Source: Pseudomonadota bacterium
GTDB taxonomy: Bacteria; Pseudomonadota; Gammaproteobacteria; Burkholderiales; Burkholderiaceae_F
Assembly (NCBI GenBank): GCA_021842465.1
Contig: JAKBZN010000004.1
Location: 1 to 64,000 of the forward strand
DNA: 64,000 nucleotides
Direction of reading: 5' to 3'
Shown here piece after piece: positions 10,575 to 22,137 of this stretch. The position numbers and the translations under genes were made by a program. Position 1 is the first letter of the stretch, and every line of letters starts with the position of its first letter. The notes beneath the pieces were generated by a model. The model was given only the letters and a program-made list of their open reading frames with translations, ran no database searches and had not been told where the DNA came from.

Positions 10575-10850
10575 ATGGCACATAAAAAGGCAGGTGGTTC
10601 TTCCCGCAACGGCCGCGACTCCAAGGCGAAGCGGCTGGGGGTCAAGGCGTACGGCGGCGAAACCGTTCGCGCCGGCAGCATCATCGTTCGCCAGCGCGGT
10701 ACCCAGTTCCATGCCGGCGACAACGTCGGAACCGGCCGCGACTACACCCTGTTCGCGCTGGTGGACGGCGTTGTCAGCTTTGCAGTTGGCGGCGAGCGCA
10801 ACCGGCGGTCGGTGCATATCCAGCCTGCCGCACCCGAAGTCGCTGCATAA
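10575..10850 (+). CDS. rpmA: 50S ribosomal protein L27
   Basis: L27 lies at the peptidyl transferase centre, with its N-terminal tail near the P-site tRNA. The 91-residue product starts [16 protein letters not shown] and continues with KRLGVK and GGE, all textbook L27 features. The final AAPEVAA tail is slightly longer than in E. coli. No N-terminal cleavage site of the Firmicutes type is present. A strong intrinsic terminator follows at 10883. Confidence 0.98.
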   Translation: MAHKKAGGSSRNGRDSKAKRLGVKAYGGETVRAGSIIVRQRGTQFHAGDNVGTGRDYTLFALVDGVVSFAVGGERNRRSVHIQPAAPEVAA

Positions 10851-10882
10851 TCATCCGCATCGCGGCGGGTTGTTTTCGATGG

Positions 10883-10913
10883 CGGCCTGCCGTTCACCCG
10901 GCAGGCCGTTTTT
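10883..10913 (+). terminator. Intrinsic terminator after rplU-rpmA
   Basis: CGGCCTGCCG (10883-10892) pairs perfectly with CGGCAGGCCG (10899-10908) around a six-base loop, followed by five T. It separates the ribosomal protein operon from obgE, which therefore probably has its own promoter in 10914-11005. Confidence 0.93.
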
Positions 10914-10996
10914 CGTTGTCGCGTTGCGAAGTTCCCGAGTGGGTTCGGGTCGGAGCCAACGTGGGTGTCGAAGCGGCGGCACATGGCGTCGTATAA

Positions 10997-13260
<2,264 letters not shown>

Positions 13261-13263
13261 CGC

Positions 13264-13294
13264 GTAGCGCGCGGACATCCGGTCCGGGCGCTAC
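13264..13294. terminator. Long hairpin between convergent proB and rppH
   Basis: GTAGCGC-CGGAC (13264-13276, with one intervening G) pairs with GTCCG-GCGCTAC (13282-13294), a 12-pair stem interrupted by a single G/G mismatch, with a five-base loop. It starts four bases after the proB stop and covers the rppH stop. There is no T-tract on either side, so I treat it as a possible bidirectional or factor-dependent terminator. Confidence 0.5.
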
Positions 13295-13797
13295 GGTGAA
13301 CGCGGAGGCCTGCCTTCGCGCGGACCGGGAAAGACGAGCCGCGCGAGTTCGTGCAGCGCCTTGCCGTACACCTCCCGCTTGAACTCGATGACCGATTCCA
13401 TCGGCACCCAATACTCGTGCCATCGCCACGCATCGAACTCCGGCTTCTCGCTGCGGTCCAGCCGCACGTCGCGGTCGTTCCCCACCAAGCGCAGCAGGTA
13501 CCAGATCTGCTTCTGGCCCCGATAACTTCCCCGCATTTCCCGCCGGATCCACTGCTCGGGCACGTCGTAGCGCAGCCAGCCGCGCGTGCGTCCGACGATC
13601 TGGACATGTTCCGTCTCCAGGCCGACCTCCTCGTACAGTTCCCGGTACATCGCCTGCTCCGGCGTCTCGCCGGGCTTGATGCCGCCTTGCGGAAACTGCC
13701 AGGAATGCTGGCCTAGCCGCTTGCCCCAGAACACCTCGTTGCGTCGATTGAGCAGGATGATGCCGACGTTCGGGCGGTACCCGTCCTTGTCCAGCAT
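13291..13797 (-). CDS. rppH: RNA pyrophosphohydrolase RppH (NudH)
   Basis: RppH removes pyrophosphate from the 5' end of transcripts and so starts RNase E-dependent mRNA decay. The 168-residue product begins [17 protein letters not shown], the standard RppH N-terminus, and carries the Nudix box from GGIKPGETP (38) to REL..EEVGLE (about 61) with both catalytic glutamates. The conserved [17 protein letters not shown] and FDAWRW segments follow. Length and motifs match RppH better than other Nudix hydrolases. It diverges from proS with 48 bases between the starts. Confidence 0.96.
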   Translation of the reverse strand: MLDKDGYRPNVGIILLNRRNEVFWGKRLGQHSWQFPQGGIKPGETPEQAMYRELYEEVGLETEHVQIVGRTRGWLRYDVPEQWIRREMRGSYRGQKQIWYLLRLVGNDRDVRLDRSEKPEFDAWRWHEYWVPMESVIEFKREVYGKALHELARLVFPGPREGRPPRSP

Positions 13798-13845
13798 GCC
13801 AACCCCTGAAGCGATATCATTTCCGGTCGATTATATGGAAAACTC

Positions 13846-15591
13846 ATGCGCGCCTCCGCCTACCTCATCTCCACCCAGAAAGAAGCTCCCGGCGATGCCG
13901 AGATCATCAGCCAGAAACTGATGCTGCGTGCCGGCATGGTGCGCAAGCTCGCGGCCGGCATCTATAACTATCTTCCGCTCGGCTTGCGCACGATTCGCAA
14001 GATCGAGGCGATCATCCGGGACGAGATGAACCGCGCCGGCGCGCTCGAACTGCTGATGCCGGTCGTGCAACCCGCCGAACTCTGGATGGAGTCGGGTCGC
14101 TGGGACAAGTACGGCCCGGAACTCTTGCGGATCCAGGATCGGCACCAGCGCGATTTCGTGTTGCAGCCCACGTCGGAGGAGGTGGTCACCGACATCGCGC
14201 GGCAGGAAATCCGCAGCTACCGCCAGCTGCCGGTCAACTTCTATCACATCCAGACGAAGTTCCGCGACGAGCGACGCCCCCGCTTCGGTGTCATGCGCGG
14301 ACGCGAGTTCACGATGAAGGATGCATACTCCTTCGATCGCGACGTCGAGGCGGCCCATCGCAGCTACGAGGCCATGTTCGCCGCGTACGTGCGGATCTTC
14401 ACCCGTCTGGGCCTGCGTTTCCGGGCGGTTGCGGCCGACACCGGTGCGATCGGCGGGTCGCGCTCGCATGAGTTCCAGGTGATCGCCGACAGCGGCGAAG
14501 ACGTCATCGCGTTCAGCCCGGAGGGCGAGTACGCCGCCAACATGGAACTGGCGGAAGCACTGCCCCTGCTCGCGGTGCGGGCGCCCGCCCAAAACCCGCT
14601 GCAAAAGGTTGCGACGCCCGGGAAGACGAAGTGTGCCGACGTCGCGCAGTTTCTGGGCGTTCCGGTCGAACGGACGGTCAAGGCGGTCGTGGTGGCGGCG
14701 GGTGCCGCCGCAGGGGATCCGGCCACCGTCCCCGAAATCGTCCTGCTGTTGCTGCGGGGTGATCACGATCTCAACGAAGTCAAGACCGGCAAGCTTCCCG
14801 GCTTCGGCGACGGCTGGCGCATGGCGAGCGACGCCGAGATCGTTGATGCCTTCGGTTGCGCGCCGGGCTCCCTCGGGCCGATCGCGCCGCGCAAGCCGGT
14901 GCGGGTGATCGCCGATCGTACGGTCGCCAACATGTCGGACTTCGTCTGCGGCGCCAACGAAGAGGACGTCCATTACACGGGGGCGAACTGGGGCCGGGAC
15001 ATGCCGGAGGCGGCGCTGGTCGCGGACCTGCGCAATGTGGTTGCCGGCGATCCGTCCCCGGATGGCAAGGGCCGTCTCGCCATCCAGCGTGGAATCGAGG
15101 TCGGTCACGTCTTCTACCTCGGCACGAAATACTCGGAAAAGCTCGATGCCACGTTTCTCGACGAGACCGGCAAGGCACGGTTTTTCGAGATGGGCTGCTA
15201 CGGGATCGGCGTCACGCGCCTGGTTGGCGCGGCGATCGAGCAAAACCACGATGCGCGCGGCATCGTCTGGCCGGAATCGATCGCGCCGTTTTCCGTGGTC
15301 GTGTGCCCGGTGAATTATCACCAGTCGGAAGGCGTGCGTGCGCGTGCCGACGCCCTCTACGATGCGTTGCGCGCCGCCGGCGTCGACGTTCTGCTCGACG
15401 ATCGTGGCGAACGTCCCGGGGCGATGTTCGCGGACGCGGAGTTGATCGGGATTCCGCATCGCGTCACCATCGGCGAGCGCGGCCTCAAGACGGGCAAGAT
15501 GGAATACGTGCCGCGCGCCACGCTGGAGTCCGTCGAGATCGACGCCGACGGCGCGGTGCAGTTCTTGCTGCAGCGACTCGGCAGCCGGTAG
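13846..15591 (+). CDS. proS: Prolyl-tRNA synthetase
   Basis: ProS charges tRNA-Pro with proline. The 581-residue product is the bacterial type: class II motif 1 near [16 protein letters not shown], the PTSEE loop and motif 2 ([17 protein letters not shown]), an inserted editing domain (about 220-400, YbaK-like, containing [14 protein letters not shown]), motif 3 ([17 protein letters not shown]) and a C-terminal anticodon-binding domain. The editing insertion hydrolyses mischarged Ala-tRNA-Pro in this family. ATG 13846 starts the conserved [13 protein letters not shown] sequence. Confidence 0.97.
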   Translation: MRASAYLISTQKEAPGDAEIISQKLMLRAGMVRKLAAGIYNYLPLGLRTIRKIEAIIRDEMNRAGALELLMPVVQPAELWMESGRWDKYGPELLRIQDRHQRDFVLQPTSEEVVTDIARQEIRSYRQLPVNFYHIQTKFRDERRPRFGVMRGREFTMKDAYSFDRDVEAAHRSYEAMFAAYVRIFTRLGLRFRAVAADTGAIGGSRSHEFQVIADSGEDVIAFSPEGEYAANMELAEALPLLAVRAPAQNPLQKVATPGKTKCADVAQFLGVPVERTVKAVVVAAGAAAGDPATVPEIVLLLLRGDHDLNEVKTGKLPGFGDGWRMASDAEIVDAFGCAPGSLGPIAPRKPVRVIADRTVANMSDFVCGANEEDVHYTGANWGRDMPEAALVADLRNVVAGDPSPDGKGRLAIQRGIEVGHVFYLGTKYSEKLDATFLDETGKARFFEMGCYGIGVTRLVGAAIEQNHDARGIVWPESIAPFSVVVCPVNYHQSEGVRARADALYDALRAAGVDVLLDDRGERPGAMFADAELIGIPHRVTIGERGLKTGKMEYVPRATLESVEIDADGAVQFLLQRLGSR

Positions 15592-15627
15592 CATTTCGGC
15601 GTCGACATTCCGGGAGAGGGCGTGAAT

Positions 15628-15651
15628 CCGCTCCCGCGTCGGCGGGAGCGG
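15628..15651. repeat. Palindromic element, copy 1
   Basis: CCGCTCCCGC (15628-15637) pairs perfectly with GCGGGAGCGG (15642-15651) around the loop GTCG, within the 119-base gap between proS and the transglycosylase gene. It shares the core CCCGC...GCGGGAG and flanking GAGGG runs with the element inside mpl at 34730-34765. It looks like a member of a dispersed GC-rich palindromic repeat family. Confidence 0.6.
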
Positions 15652-15710
15652 GCGGGGGTGAGGGTGTCGTTGGCGGAGTGATCTCGGCGATTGGGTCGAC
15701 TGAACGTTCC

Positions 15711-16337
15711 ATGCAAAAGCCATTTTCCGATCGCCGCCGCGCCCTGACGCTCACCGCGCTGGCGTTGCCGTTCGTGCCGCGCCGGGCCCGCGCCGGTGCC
15801 CAGCAATACGAAGCCCTCGCCGCTTCCGTCCGCACGGCCCTGAGCGCCTTGATCGCCGATCCCGCGCCTCCGACCCGCCGCTTCGACACGCCCGGCGAAC
15901 GCGCCGCGTTCGAGCGCTGGCGGCAGGCGATGTCCCGCCGCCTTGCCGTGCGTCTGCCGTTGCCCCGCACCCGCGACGATCTTCTGCGCACCCTCGACTA
16001 CGAAGCGATCCGCGCCGGACTGGACCGACAGATGGTGCTGGGCCTGATCCAGGTGGAGAGCAATTTCCGCAAGTACGCGATCTCGGGCGCGGGTGCGATG
16101 GGGTACATGCAGGTAATGCCGTTCTGGGTCGACCTGATCGGCGATGGCAACGTGCGCAGCCTGTTCGACATGCGGACCAACCTGCGGTACGGCTGCGTGA
16201 TCCTGCGGCACTACATCGACGAGGAGCGCGGCGACTTGTTCCGCGCCCTCGGTCGCTACAACGGATCGGTGGGCGATCCGGCCTATCCCAACGCCGTACT
16301 CGCGGCGTGGAAGGGCAATTGGTCCTACGGCGGGTGA
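15711..16337 (+). CDS. Lytic transglycosylase (SLT domain)
   Basis: This 208-residue protein should cleave the glycan strands of peptidoglycan, forming 1,6-anhydro-MurNAc ends. A basic N-terminus and hydrophobic stretch (RRRALTLTALALPFVPRRARA) look like a signal peptide, possibly with a twin-arginine element (RRRALTL). The SLT domain follows: LDRQMVLGLIQVESNFRKYA contains the catalytic Glu, then GAMGYMQVMPFW and RYNGSVGDPAYPNAVL. ATG 15711 gives the best signal peptide. It is the usual gene between proS and ffh in betaproteobacteria. Confidence 0.9.
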   Translation: MQKPFSDRRRALTLTALALPFVPRRARAGAQQYEALAASVRTALSALIADPAPPTRRFDTPGERAAFERWRQAMSRRLAVRLPLPRTRDDLLRTLDYEAIRAGLDRQMVLGLIQVESNFRKYAISGAGAMGYMQVMPFWVDLIGDGNVRSLFDMRTNLRYGCVILRHYIDEERGDLFRALGRYNGSVGDPAYPNAVLAAWKGNWSYGG

Positions 16338-16376
16338 GGGCGGCGGCGATGTCCGCCCGCCGCCCAGCCCGGACGA

Positions 16377-17750
16377 TCACCCTCGCTTCATTCCCCCCGT
16401 CATCGACCCGAACGCCCGCATCATCTTCGCCAGTCCGCCCTTGCGCATCTGCTTCATCACCGTGTTCATCTGTTCATACTGCGCCAGCAGGCGGTTGACC
16501 TCCTGCACCGGCACGCCCGCCCCCGCGGCGATGCGCCGCTTGCGCGAGGCCTTGATCAGTTCCGGCTTGGTGCGCTCCGCCGGCGTCATCGACTGGATCA
16601 TGCCCTCCATGCGCCGGATCTGACGCTCGGCCACCTTCGGGTCGAGCTGGCCGGCGGCCTGCGACAACTGCGCCGGCAGCTTGTCGATGACCCCGCCCAG
16701 GCCGCCCATCCGCCGCATCTGCGCGATCTGTTCCCGGAAGTCGTTGAGGTCGAACCGCGCTCCGGTCTGCATCCGCTTGGCCAGCTTCTCGGCCGCACCC
16801 AGATCGACGGAACTGCGGACTTCCTCGACCAGCGCAACGATGTCGCCCATGCCGAGGATCCGTCCCGCCATGCGCTCGGGATCGAACGCCTCCAGACCGG
16901 TCAGCTTTTCCGCCGTACCGGCGAACTTGATCGGCTTGCCGGTGACGTTCGTGACCGACAGGGCGACGCCGCCTCGTGCGTCGCCGTCGAGCTTGGTGAC
17001 GACGACCCCGGTGAGCGGCAGTCGCGCCCCGAACGCCGATGCGGTCTGCACGGCGTCCTGACCCAGCATCGCATCGACGACGAAGAGCGTTTCGATCGGA
17101 TCCAGCGCGGCGTGGAGCTGCGCGATCTCCTCCATCATCGGCTCGTCGACCGTGGTGCGTCCCGCCGTGTCGACGAGCACCACGTCGATCAGGTGCCGGC
17201 GGGCATGGTCGACCGCCGCGCGGGCGATGTCGACGGGACGCGCACCCGGCGGCGTCGGAAAGAATTCGACCCCGGCCTGCTCACAGACGGTCTGCAACTG
17301 CGCGATGGCCGCGGGGCGGTAGACGTCGACCGATACGGCCAGTACCTTCTTGCGGCGCTGTCCTGCCAGCCAGCGCCCGAGCTTGCCGACCGTCGTGGTC
17401 TTGCCCGCGCCCTGCAGGCCGGCCATCAGGATGACGGCCGGTGGCTGCGTGGCCAGGTTCAACTCCCGCTCCGCGGCTGGCAGGTCGCCGCCCATCAGCC
17501 GCACCAGTTCCCGGTGCACGATTCCGACCAGGGTCTGTCCCGGCGTCAGACTGCCGAGCACGTCCTGGCCGAGCGCCTGGTCGCGGATTCGCGCGACGAA
17601 ATCCCGCACGACGGGCAGGGCGACGTCGGCTTCGAGCAGCGCCAGGCGCACCTCGCGCAACATCTCCTGCGTGTTGGCCTCCGTCAGCCGCGTCTGGCCG
17701 CGCATCTGCTTGACGATTCGGGAAAAGCGGTCGGTGATTTGATCGAGCAT
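16377..17750 (-). CDS. ffh: Signal recognition particle protein Ffh (SRP54)
   Basis: Ffh binds 4.5S RNA and signal sequences of nascent inner-membrane proteins and hands ribosomes to FtsY. The 457-residue product has the N domain (1-100), the G domain with P-loop GLQGAGKT (111-118), DVYRPAAI, DTAGR and TKLDGDARGG, and a methionine-rich M domain (about 330-457; GMIQSMTPAE, then MKQMRKGGLAKMMRAFGSMTGGM). All parts are complete. It diverges from the CcsA-like gene with 38 bases between starts. Confidence 0.98.
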   Translation of the reverse strand: MLDQITDRFSRIVKQMRGQTRLTEANTQEMLREVRLALLEADVALPVVRDFVARIRDQALGQDVLGSLTPGQTLVGIVHRELVRLMGGDLPAAERELNLATQPPAVILMAGLQGAGKTTTVGKLGRWLAGQRRKKVLAVSVDVYRPAAIAQLQTVCEQAGVEFFPTPPGARPVDIARAAVDHARRHLIDVVLVDTAGRTTVDEPMMEEIAQLHAALDPIETLFVVDAMLGQDAVQTASAFGARLPLTGVVVTKLDGDARGGVALSVTNVTGKPIKFAGTAEKLTGLEAFDPERMAGRILGMGDIVALVEEVRSSVDLGAAEKLAKRMQTGARFDLNDFREQIAQMRRMGGLGGVIDKLPAQLSQAAGQLDPKVAERQIRRMEGMIQSMTPAERTKPELIKASRKRRIAAGAGVPVQEVNRLLAQYEQMNTVMKQMRKGGLAKMMRAFGSMTGGMKRG

Positions 17751-17788
17751 TTGAGAAAGTCCGCCAGGGGCGTGGTATATAGGTCGAC

Positions 17789-18631
17789 ATGCAAACCGAA
17801 GGATTCTACGGCGCGGCCTACCTCATGGTCGCGGGACTGTACCTTGCCGCGGCATATGGCGCTTGGCGGTCGTTACGGGAGGGGGCACACCGGCTGCCGG
17901 GCTGGGTTGTCGGCGCGTTGCCGCTGGCGGTGTTCTGGCATGGGGTGCTGCTGGCGGTCGACATCTTCGGCGGCGGGGGGCTGCGGTTCGGGTTCGCCCA
18001 GGCCCTTTCGGCCATGACGTTCGTGGCGAGCGGCTTTCTGTGGGTGGAGGATTTCTTTCTGCCGCTGGGCGGGCTCTACGTCCTGCTTCTGCCGCTGGCG
18101 GCGGCCTGCAGCCTGCTCCCTCTGGGGTTCCCGGGGGAGGAAATCGGCGAAGGAAGTTCGGTGGCGCTGCGCGTCCACATTTCGGTTTCAATTCTCGCCT
18201 ACAGCCTGTTCACCATCGCCGCGTTGCACGGCGTGTTGATGAACATCGTGGCCCGGCGGCTGCATCGCCCCCGTCGCGAAGCGTCGCGCTCCGTCGATAC
18301 CCTGATCGCCCAATTGCCGCCGCTCCTGTCGCTCGAATCGCTGATCTTCCGCCAGATCGCGGCAGGGTTCGTGCTGCTGACGACGTCGCTGGGGAGCGGC
18401 ATCTTTTTTTCGGAGGAGCTGTTCGGTCGGCCGATCCGGGTCGATCACAAGACGGTTTTCTCGATCACGGCGTGGGTCGTGTTCGCGACGCTGCTCGCGG
18501 GACGCTATGGCTTCGGTTGGCGCGGCAAGGTGGCGCAGCGCTGGATGTTCACCGGCTTCGCCCTGCTGCTCTTGGCGTACGTCGGCAGCCGTTTCGTGTT
18601 CGAAGTGATCCTCGACCGGGGATGGCAGTGA
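17789..18631 (+). CDS. CcsA/HemX-like cytochrome c assembly membrane protein
   Basis: This 280-residue polytopic membrane protein has about eight hydrophobic segments and matches the cytochrome c assembly (CytC_asm, YpjD/HemX-like) family. The conserved region spans residues about 130-275, with candidate haem-facing histidines in LRVHISVSILAYSLF and RVDHKTVFSITAWVVF. It lacks the long WWD loop of full CcmF/CcsA haem lyases, so its exact role (haem handling or a relative of it) is uncertain. This gene regularly sits next to ffh in betaproteobacteria. Its stop overlaps the start region of the next small gene. Confidence 0.85.
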   Translation: MQTEGFYGAAYLMVAGLYLAAAYGAWRSLREGAHRLPGWVVGALPLAVFWHGVLLAVDIFGGGGLRFGFAQALSAMTFVASGFLWVEDFFLPLGGLYVLLLPLAAACSLLPLGFPGEEIGEGSSVALRVHISVSILAYSLFTIAALHGVLMNIVARRLHRPRREASRSVDTLIAQLPPLLSLESLIFRQIAAGFVLLTTSLGSGIFFSEELFGRPIRVDHKTVFSITAWVVFATLLAGRYGFGWRGKVAQRWMFTGFALLLLAYVGSRFVFEVILDRGWQ

Positions 18632-18870
18632 GCCGCCTGATTTTCTGGCTCCTGGTCGGCGGATTGGCGATCTCGGCGCTGCGTCGGCTGGGTGGGGACG
18701 GTTCTCCGCGCCACAGCGCCTCGGGAGGGGGTTCGCCCGCCGACGCGCCGCGGATCGAGAACATGGTGCGCTGCGCGCAGTGTGGCGGATATCTGCCCGA
18801 ATCCGAGGCGCTACGGGGACAAGACGGGCGATGGGCGTGCTGTCCGGAGCACCAGGGGCATTCCGGGTAG
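18622..18870 (+). CDS. PP0621-like small protein with C-terminal cysteine motif
   Basis: The 82-residue product has an N-terminal hydrophobic segment (LIFWLLVGGLAISAL), a low-complexity Gly/Ser/Pro linker, and a C-terminal cluster MVRCAQCGGYLPESEA followed by CCPEHQ, which would make a small zinc ribbon. This matches the PP0621 family, whose function is unknown. ATG 18622 overlaps the last ten bases of the preceding gene; GTG 18628 is also possible. pilS begins 16 bases downstream. In related genomes this gene sits in the same place, between the CcsA-like gene and pilS. Confidence 0.82.
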   Translation: MAVSRLIFWLLVGGLAISALRRLGGDGSPRHSASGGGSPADAPRIENMVRCAQCGGYLPESEALRGQDGRWACCPEHQGHSG

Positions 18871-18886
18871 CGCGCCGGGCGTTCCC

Positions 18887-20659
18887 ATGGCGCAATCTGC
18901 TGAAACGTCGCCGCGCGCGGTCGACCCGTCCCGCGAGGAGGCTGCCGGACTGGTCGTGAGGCCGGTGTGGCGGGCGCTCCGGGTGCTGTCGCTGGTGCGG
19001 GTGGCCGCCGCAGTCTTCGCGCTGGCGTTCGCGCTGCTGTTCTCCGTTCCGGTCGAGACGGGCGTTTCGGCGGGCTCGCCCCACGAGATCACGGTCGTCC
19101 TCGGCGTGTACTGCGTCCTGGCGATGGCCTTGGCCGCCATGGCGGTCGGGGTTCGGCGCCATTTCATGGCGCAGCTCAGCATCCAATTCAGCGTCGATCT
19201 GCTCTGTGCGACGGTCCTCGTCGTGTTGAGCGGCGGCATCCGCAGCGAATTTGCCGTGTTCTATCTCCTGCCGGTGGCGGGGGCGTCGGTGATCCTGCCG
19301 ACCGGACCGGCGTTCTTCATTTCGTCGATCGCGGTGGTGGTCCTGCTCTCTGACGCGTTTCTGCGGAGCGTTCGCCAAGGGCAAGCAGGCGCCCAGCTGT
19401 TCGAGGCAGGACTGTTCGGCGCGGCGTTGTTCGGCATCACCGCATTGCTGCGTTTGTTGGCGACGCGGTTGCGGCGGCAGGAGACCCTGGCCCACGCGCG
19501 CGGGGTCGACCTGCACAGCCAGCTGGAAATCAACCGCCTGGTGATTTCCCAGATGGAGCAGGGTGTTCTGGTCGTCGACGCCGCCACCCAGGTGCGCGCG
19601 AACAACGTCGCGGCCCGCGTCTTCCTGGGGTTGGATCGGGGGGCGCAACTCACCGGACGGCGCCTCGACGAGTTCCCCGCCTTGGCAACGCTGGTTGGCG
19701 CCTATCGCCGGTGGCTGTCGTCGCCGGTGCCGGCGGACGGGCGGCCGGCGTGGGACGAGTGGGTGTTCCCGGCCCCGGCGGCCGCCGAGTCGGGGTTTGC
19801 CGACGCGCTGCACCCTTTGCGCGCGCGCTTCGCGCGGCCTCCGGCAGCCCGATCCGGCGAGTTCGTCATCTTTCTCGAGGACCTGCGCGCGATCGAGGAA
19901 CGCGCGCAACGTCTCAAGCTGGCGGCGATGGGACGCTTGACGGCGTCGATCGCGCACGAGATCCGCAACCCCCTGGGAGCGATCGGCAATGCCGGCCAGT
20001 TGCTGGCGGAGGAGCCGCTCAGTCCGCTGCAGCGCCGCCTGGTCGAAATCGTGCGGGAAAACACGTCGCGTCTCAACCGCCTGGTGGAGGACGTGCTGCG
20101 CGTTGCGCGGCGTGATCCGCCGATGGGGGATGCGCTCGATGCGCGCCGGTTCGTGGAAACCTGGGTCGAGGAGTTTCGGCGGGATCGGGGTGTGCCGGAG
20201 GGTGTGATCGCCGTCGAGGGGGCAATGGGCGCGGCCGTGGTGTTCGAGCCGGGGCACCTGCGCCAAATCCTGTTCAATCTTGTCGATAATGCGGTGCGCT
20301 ATGCCTCGGGGAAGCCGGGTTGCGTGCGGATCGTCCTGCGCGAAGCGCGCGCCGAGGAGCTTGGGCAGATCTGGGTCCTGGATGACGGCCCGGGCGTGCC
20401 GGCCGCGGAGCGGGCGGCGATTTTCGAGCCGTTCTTCACGAGCCGCGCGAAAGGAACCGGGCTGGGCTTGTACCTTGCGCGGGAATTTTGCATCGCCAAC
20501 GGCGCGGAGCTGGTCTATGACCTGTTCGATCGGGTCGGCGGCATGGAGCGTTGCGGATTCGCCGTGCGATTCGTGCGCGGCTCCTCCGAAGGCGGGATGA
20601 CGGAGCGGAACCTGGAAATGATCCAGGATCTGGAGAGGGAGGTACGGTGGGGCGACTAG
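18887..20659 (+). CDS. pilS: Type IV pilus sensor histidine kinase PilS
   Basis: PilS is the membrane sensor that controls pilin transcription through PilR. The 590-residue product has about six N-terminal membrane segments (35-195), a PAS-like region (about 215-335; GVLVVDAATQVRANN), the phosphoacceptor box AHEIRNPLG with His357, and a HATPase domain with NLVDNAVRYA, DDGPGVP and GTGLGLYLA. ATG 18887 gives the full N-terminus. pilR begins 11 bases downstream. In Pseudomonas, PilS senses pilin in the membrane; the pilin gene is not in this window. Confidence 0.95.
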   Translation: MAQSAETSPRAVDPSREEAAGLVVRPVWRALRVLSLVRVAAAVFALAFALLFSVPVETGVSAGSPHEITVVLGVYCVLAMALAAMAVGVRRHFMAQLSIQFSVDLLCATVLVVLSGGIRSEFAVFYLLPVAGASVILPTGPAFFISSIAVVVLLSDAFLRSVRQGQAGAQLFEAGLFGAALFGITALLRLLATRLRRQETLAHARGVDLHSQLEINRLVISQMEQGVLVVDAATQVRANNVAARVFLGLDRGAQLTGRRLDEFPALATLVGAYRRWLSSPVPADGRPAWDEWVFPAPAAAESGFADALHPLRARFARPPAARSGEFVIFLEDLRAIEERAQRLKLAAMGRLTASIAHEIRNPLGAIGNAGQLLAEEPLSPLQRRLVEIVRENTSRLNRLVEDVLRVARRDPPMGDALDARRFVETWVEEFRRDRGVPEGVIAVEGAMGAAVVFEPGHLRQILFNLVDNAVRYASGKPGCVRIVLREARAEELGQIWVLDDGPGVPAAERAAIFEPFFTSRAKGTGLGLYLAREFCIANGAELVYDLFDRVGGMERCGFAVRFVRGSSEGGMTERNLEMIQDLEREVRWGD

Positions 20660-20670
20660 GGCCTGTTTCC

Positions 20671-22137
20671 ATGGCAACGGATGGCGGCCGCCCGCAGGGT
20701 CCGTCGGTGCTGGTCGTCGACGACGAAGCGGATCTTCGCGAACTGCTCGGAATCACGCTCGAGCGGTTGGGGCTGCACGTCGATGGCGCCGGATCGCTGC
20801 AGGAAGCGCGCGAACGCGTGCAGTCCCGCTCGTATCGTCTGTGCCTGACGGACATGCGCCTGCCCGACGGTTCGGGGCTCGACCTCGTGCGCGAACTGGG
20901 CGCGCGCGGCGAACCGAAAATCGCCGTCATCACCGCATACGGCAGCGCCGACAATGCGGTCGCGGCGCTCAAGGCCGGCGCATTCGATTACCTCTCGAAG
21001 CCGGTGGATCTCGATCAGCTCCGTACGCTGGTGCGCGCCGCCCTCGGCGGGGCGGGCGGCGATGCGAGCGCGGGGCCCGAGGATTTTCTGCCGGGTGGCG
21101 CCGTCGCCCGTCTGGTCGGCAATTCGCCGGCGATGCAGCAATTGCGTTCGTTGATCGCCCGAGTGGGCCAAGGCATGGCGCCCGTGGCGATCACCGGCGA
21201 GTCCGGTTCGGGCAAGGAACTGGTCGCGCGCGCGATCCACGCCGCATCGGCACGTCGGGGTGGCCCCTTCGTCGCCGTCAACTGCGGCGCGATTCCCGAA
21301 ACGTTGATGGAAGCGGAATTTTTCGGCTACAAGCGCGGGGCGTTCACCGGCGCCGACCGGGATCGCGACGGATATTTCCAGGCCGCTTCGGGCGGGACGC
21401 TCTTCCTCGACGAAATTGCCGAACTTCCGCTTGCGATGCAAGTGAAGCTGTTGCGCGTGATTCAGGAGCGGCGTCTCCAGAAGGTGGGTTCGATCGCCGA
21501 GGATCCGACCGACGTGCGCATCCTGAGCGCGACCCATCAGGATCTGGGTCGGTTGGTCGAAGCCGGTCGGTTCCGGCAGGATCTCTACTACCGGCTGAAC
21601 GTCATCGAGTTGCGGGTGCCGAGCCTGCGGGAGCGCGCGACCGACATCCCGGACATCGCCCGTGCCCTGTTGCAGCGCATCGTCGACCGGACGGGCGTTG
21701 CCTTCGCCCGGTTGGCGCCCGAAGCCGAAGCGGAATTGTCGCGGCAGCCGTTCCCGGGCAATGTCCGCGAATTGGAAAACGTGCTGGAGCGCGCCGTCGT
21801 ATTCACGGGCGGCGGCGATCTCGCGGCGACGGATCTGGCCTTGCGGCCGAACCCGGCGACGATGGCCGCTGCGCCGGCCGCGGATCCGGGCGGGGAGCCA
21901 CCCGCGGTGACGGTGCAAGGCGCGGGCGGTGCCGCGGAAGGGGCTGCGGAGCGCGCGCGGATCGAGATCGTCGATGGCGTGCCGTCCGATCTGGCGGCCT
22001 ACCTGGACGAGATGGAGGGGGCGGCGATCCGCGCCGCCCTCGCGAAGACGCGGCATAACCGGACCGCGGCAGCCCAGTTGCTGGGAATCTCGTTTCGTCA
22101 GATGCGGTACCGGATGCAGCGCCTGGGGTTGAAGTGA
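20671..22137 (+). CDS. pilR: Sigma54-dependent response regulator PilR
   Basis: PilR activates sigma54-dependent transcription of pilin and related genes. The 488-residue product has a receiver domain (1-125) with phosphoacceptor Asp61 and the acidic pair Asp17/18, an AAA+ domain (about 148-380) with Walker A GESGSGKE (176-183) and the sigma54-contact motif GAFTGA (223-228), an Ala/Pro/Gly-rich linker (about 405-445), and a Fis-type helix-turn-helix at the end (TRHNRTAAAQLLGISFRQMR). ATG 20671 follows pilS closely. Its stop overlaps the ampD GTG start. Confidence 0.95.
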   Translation: MATDGGRPQGPSVLVVDDEADLRELLGITLERLGLHVDGAGSLQEARERVQSRSYRLCLTDMRLPDGSGLDLVRELGARGEPKIAVITAYGSADNAVAALKAGAFDYLSKPVDLDQLRTLVRAALGGAGGDASAGPEDFLPGGAVARLVGNSPAMQQLRSLIARVGQGMAPVAITGESGSGKELVARAIHAASARRGGPFVAVNCGAIPETLMEAEFFGYKRGAFTGADRDRDGYFQAASGGTLFLDEIAELPLAMQVKLLRVIQERRLQKVGSIAEDPTDVRILSATHQDLGRLVEAGRFRQDLYYRLNVIELRVPSLRERATDIPDIARALLQRIVDRTGVAFARLAPEAEAELSRQPFPGNVRELENVLERAVVFTGGGDLAATDLALRPNPATMAAAPAADPGGEPPAVTVQGAGGAAEGAAERARIEIVDGVPSDLAAYLDEMEGAAIRAALAKTRHNRTAAAQLLGISFRQMRYRMQRLGLK

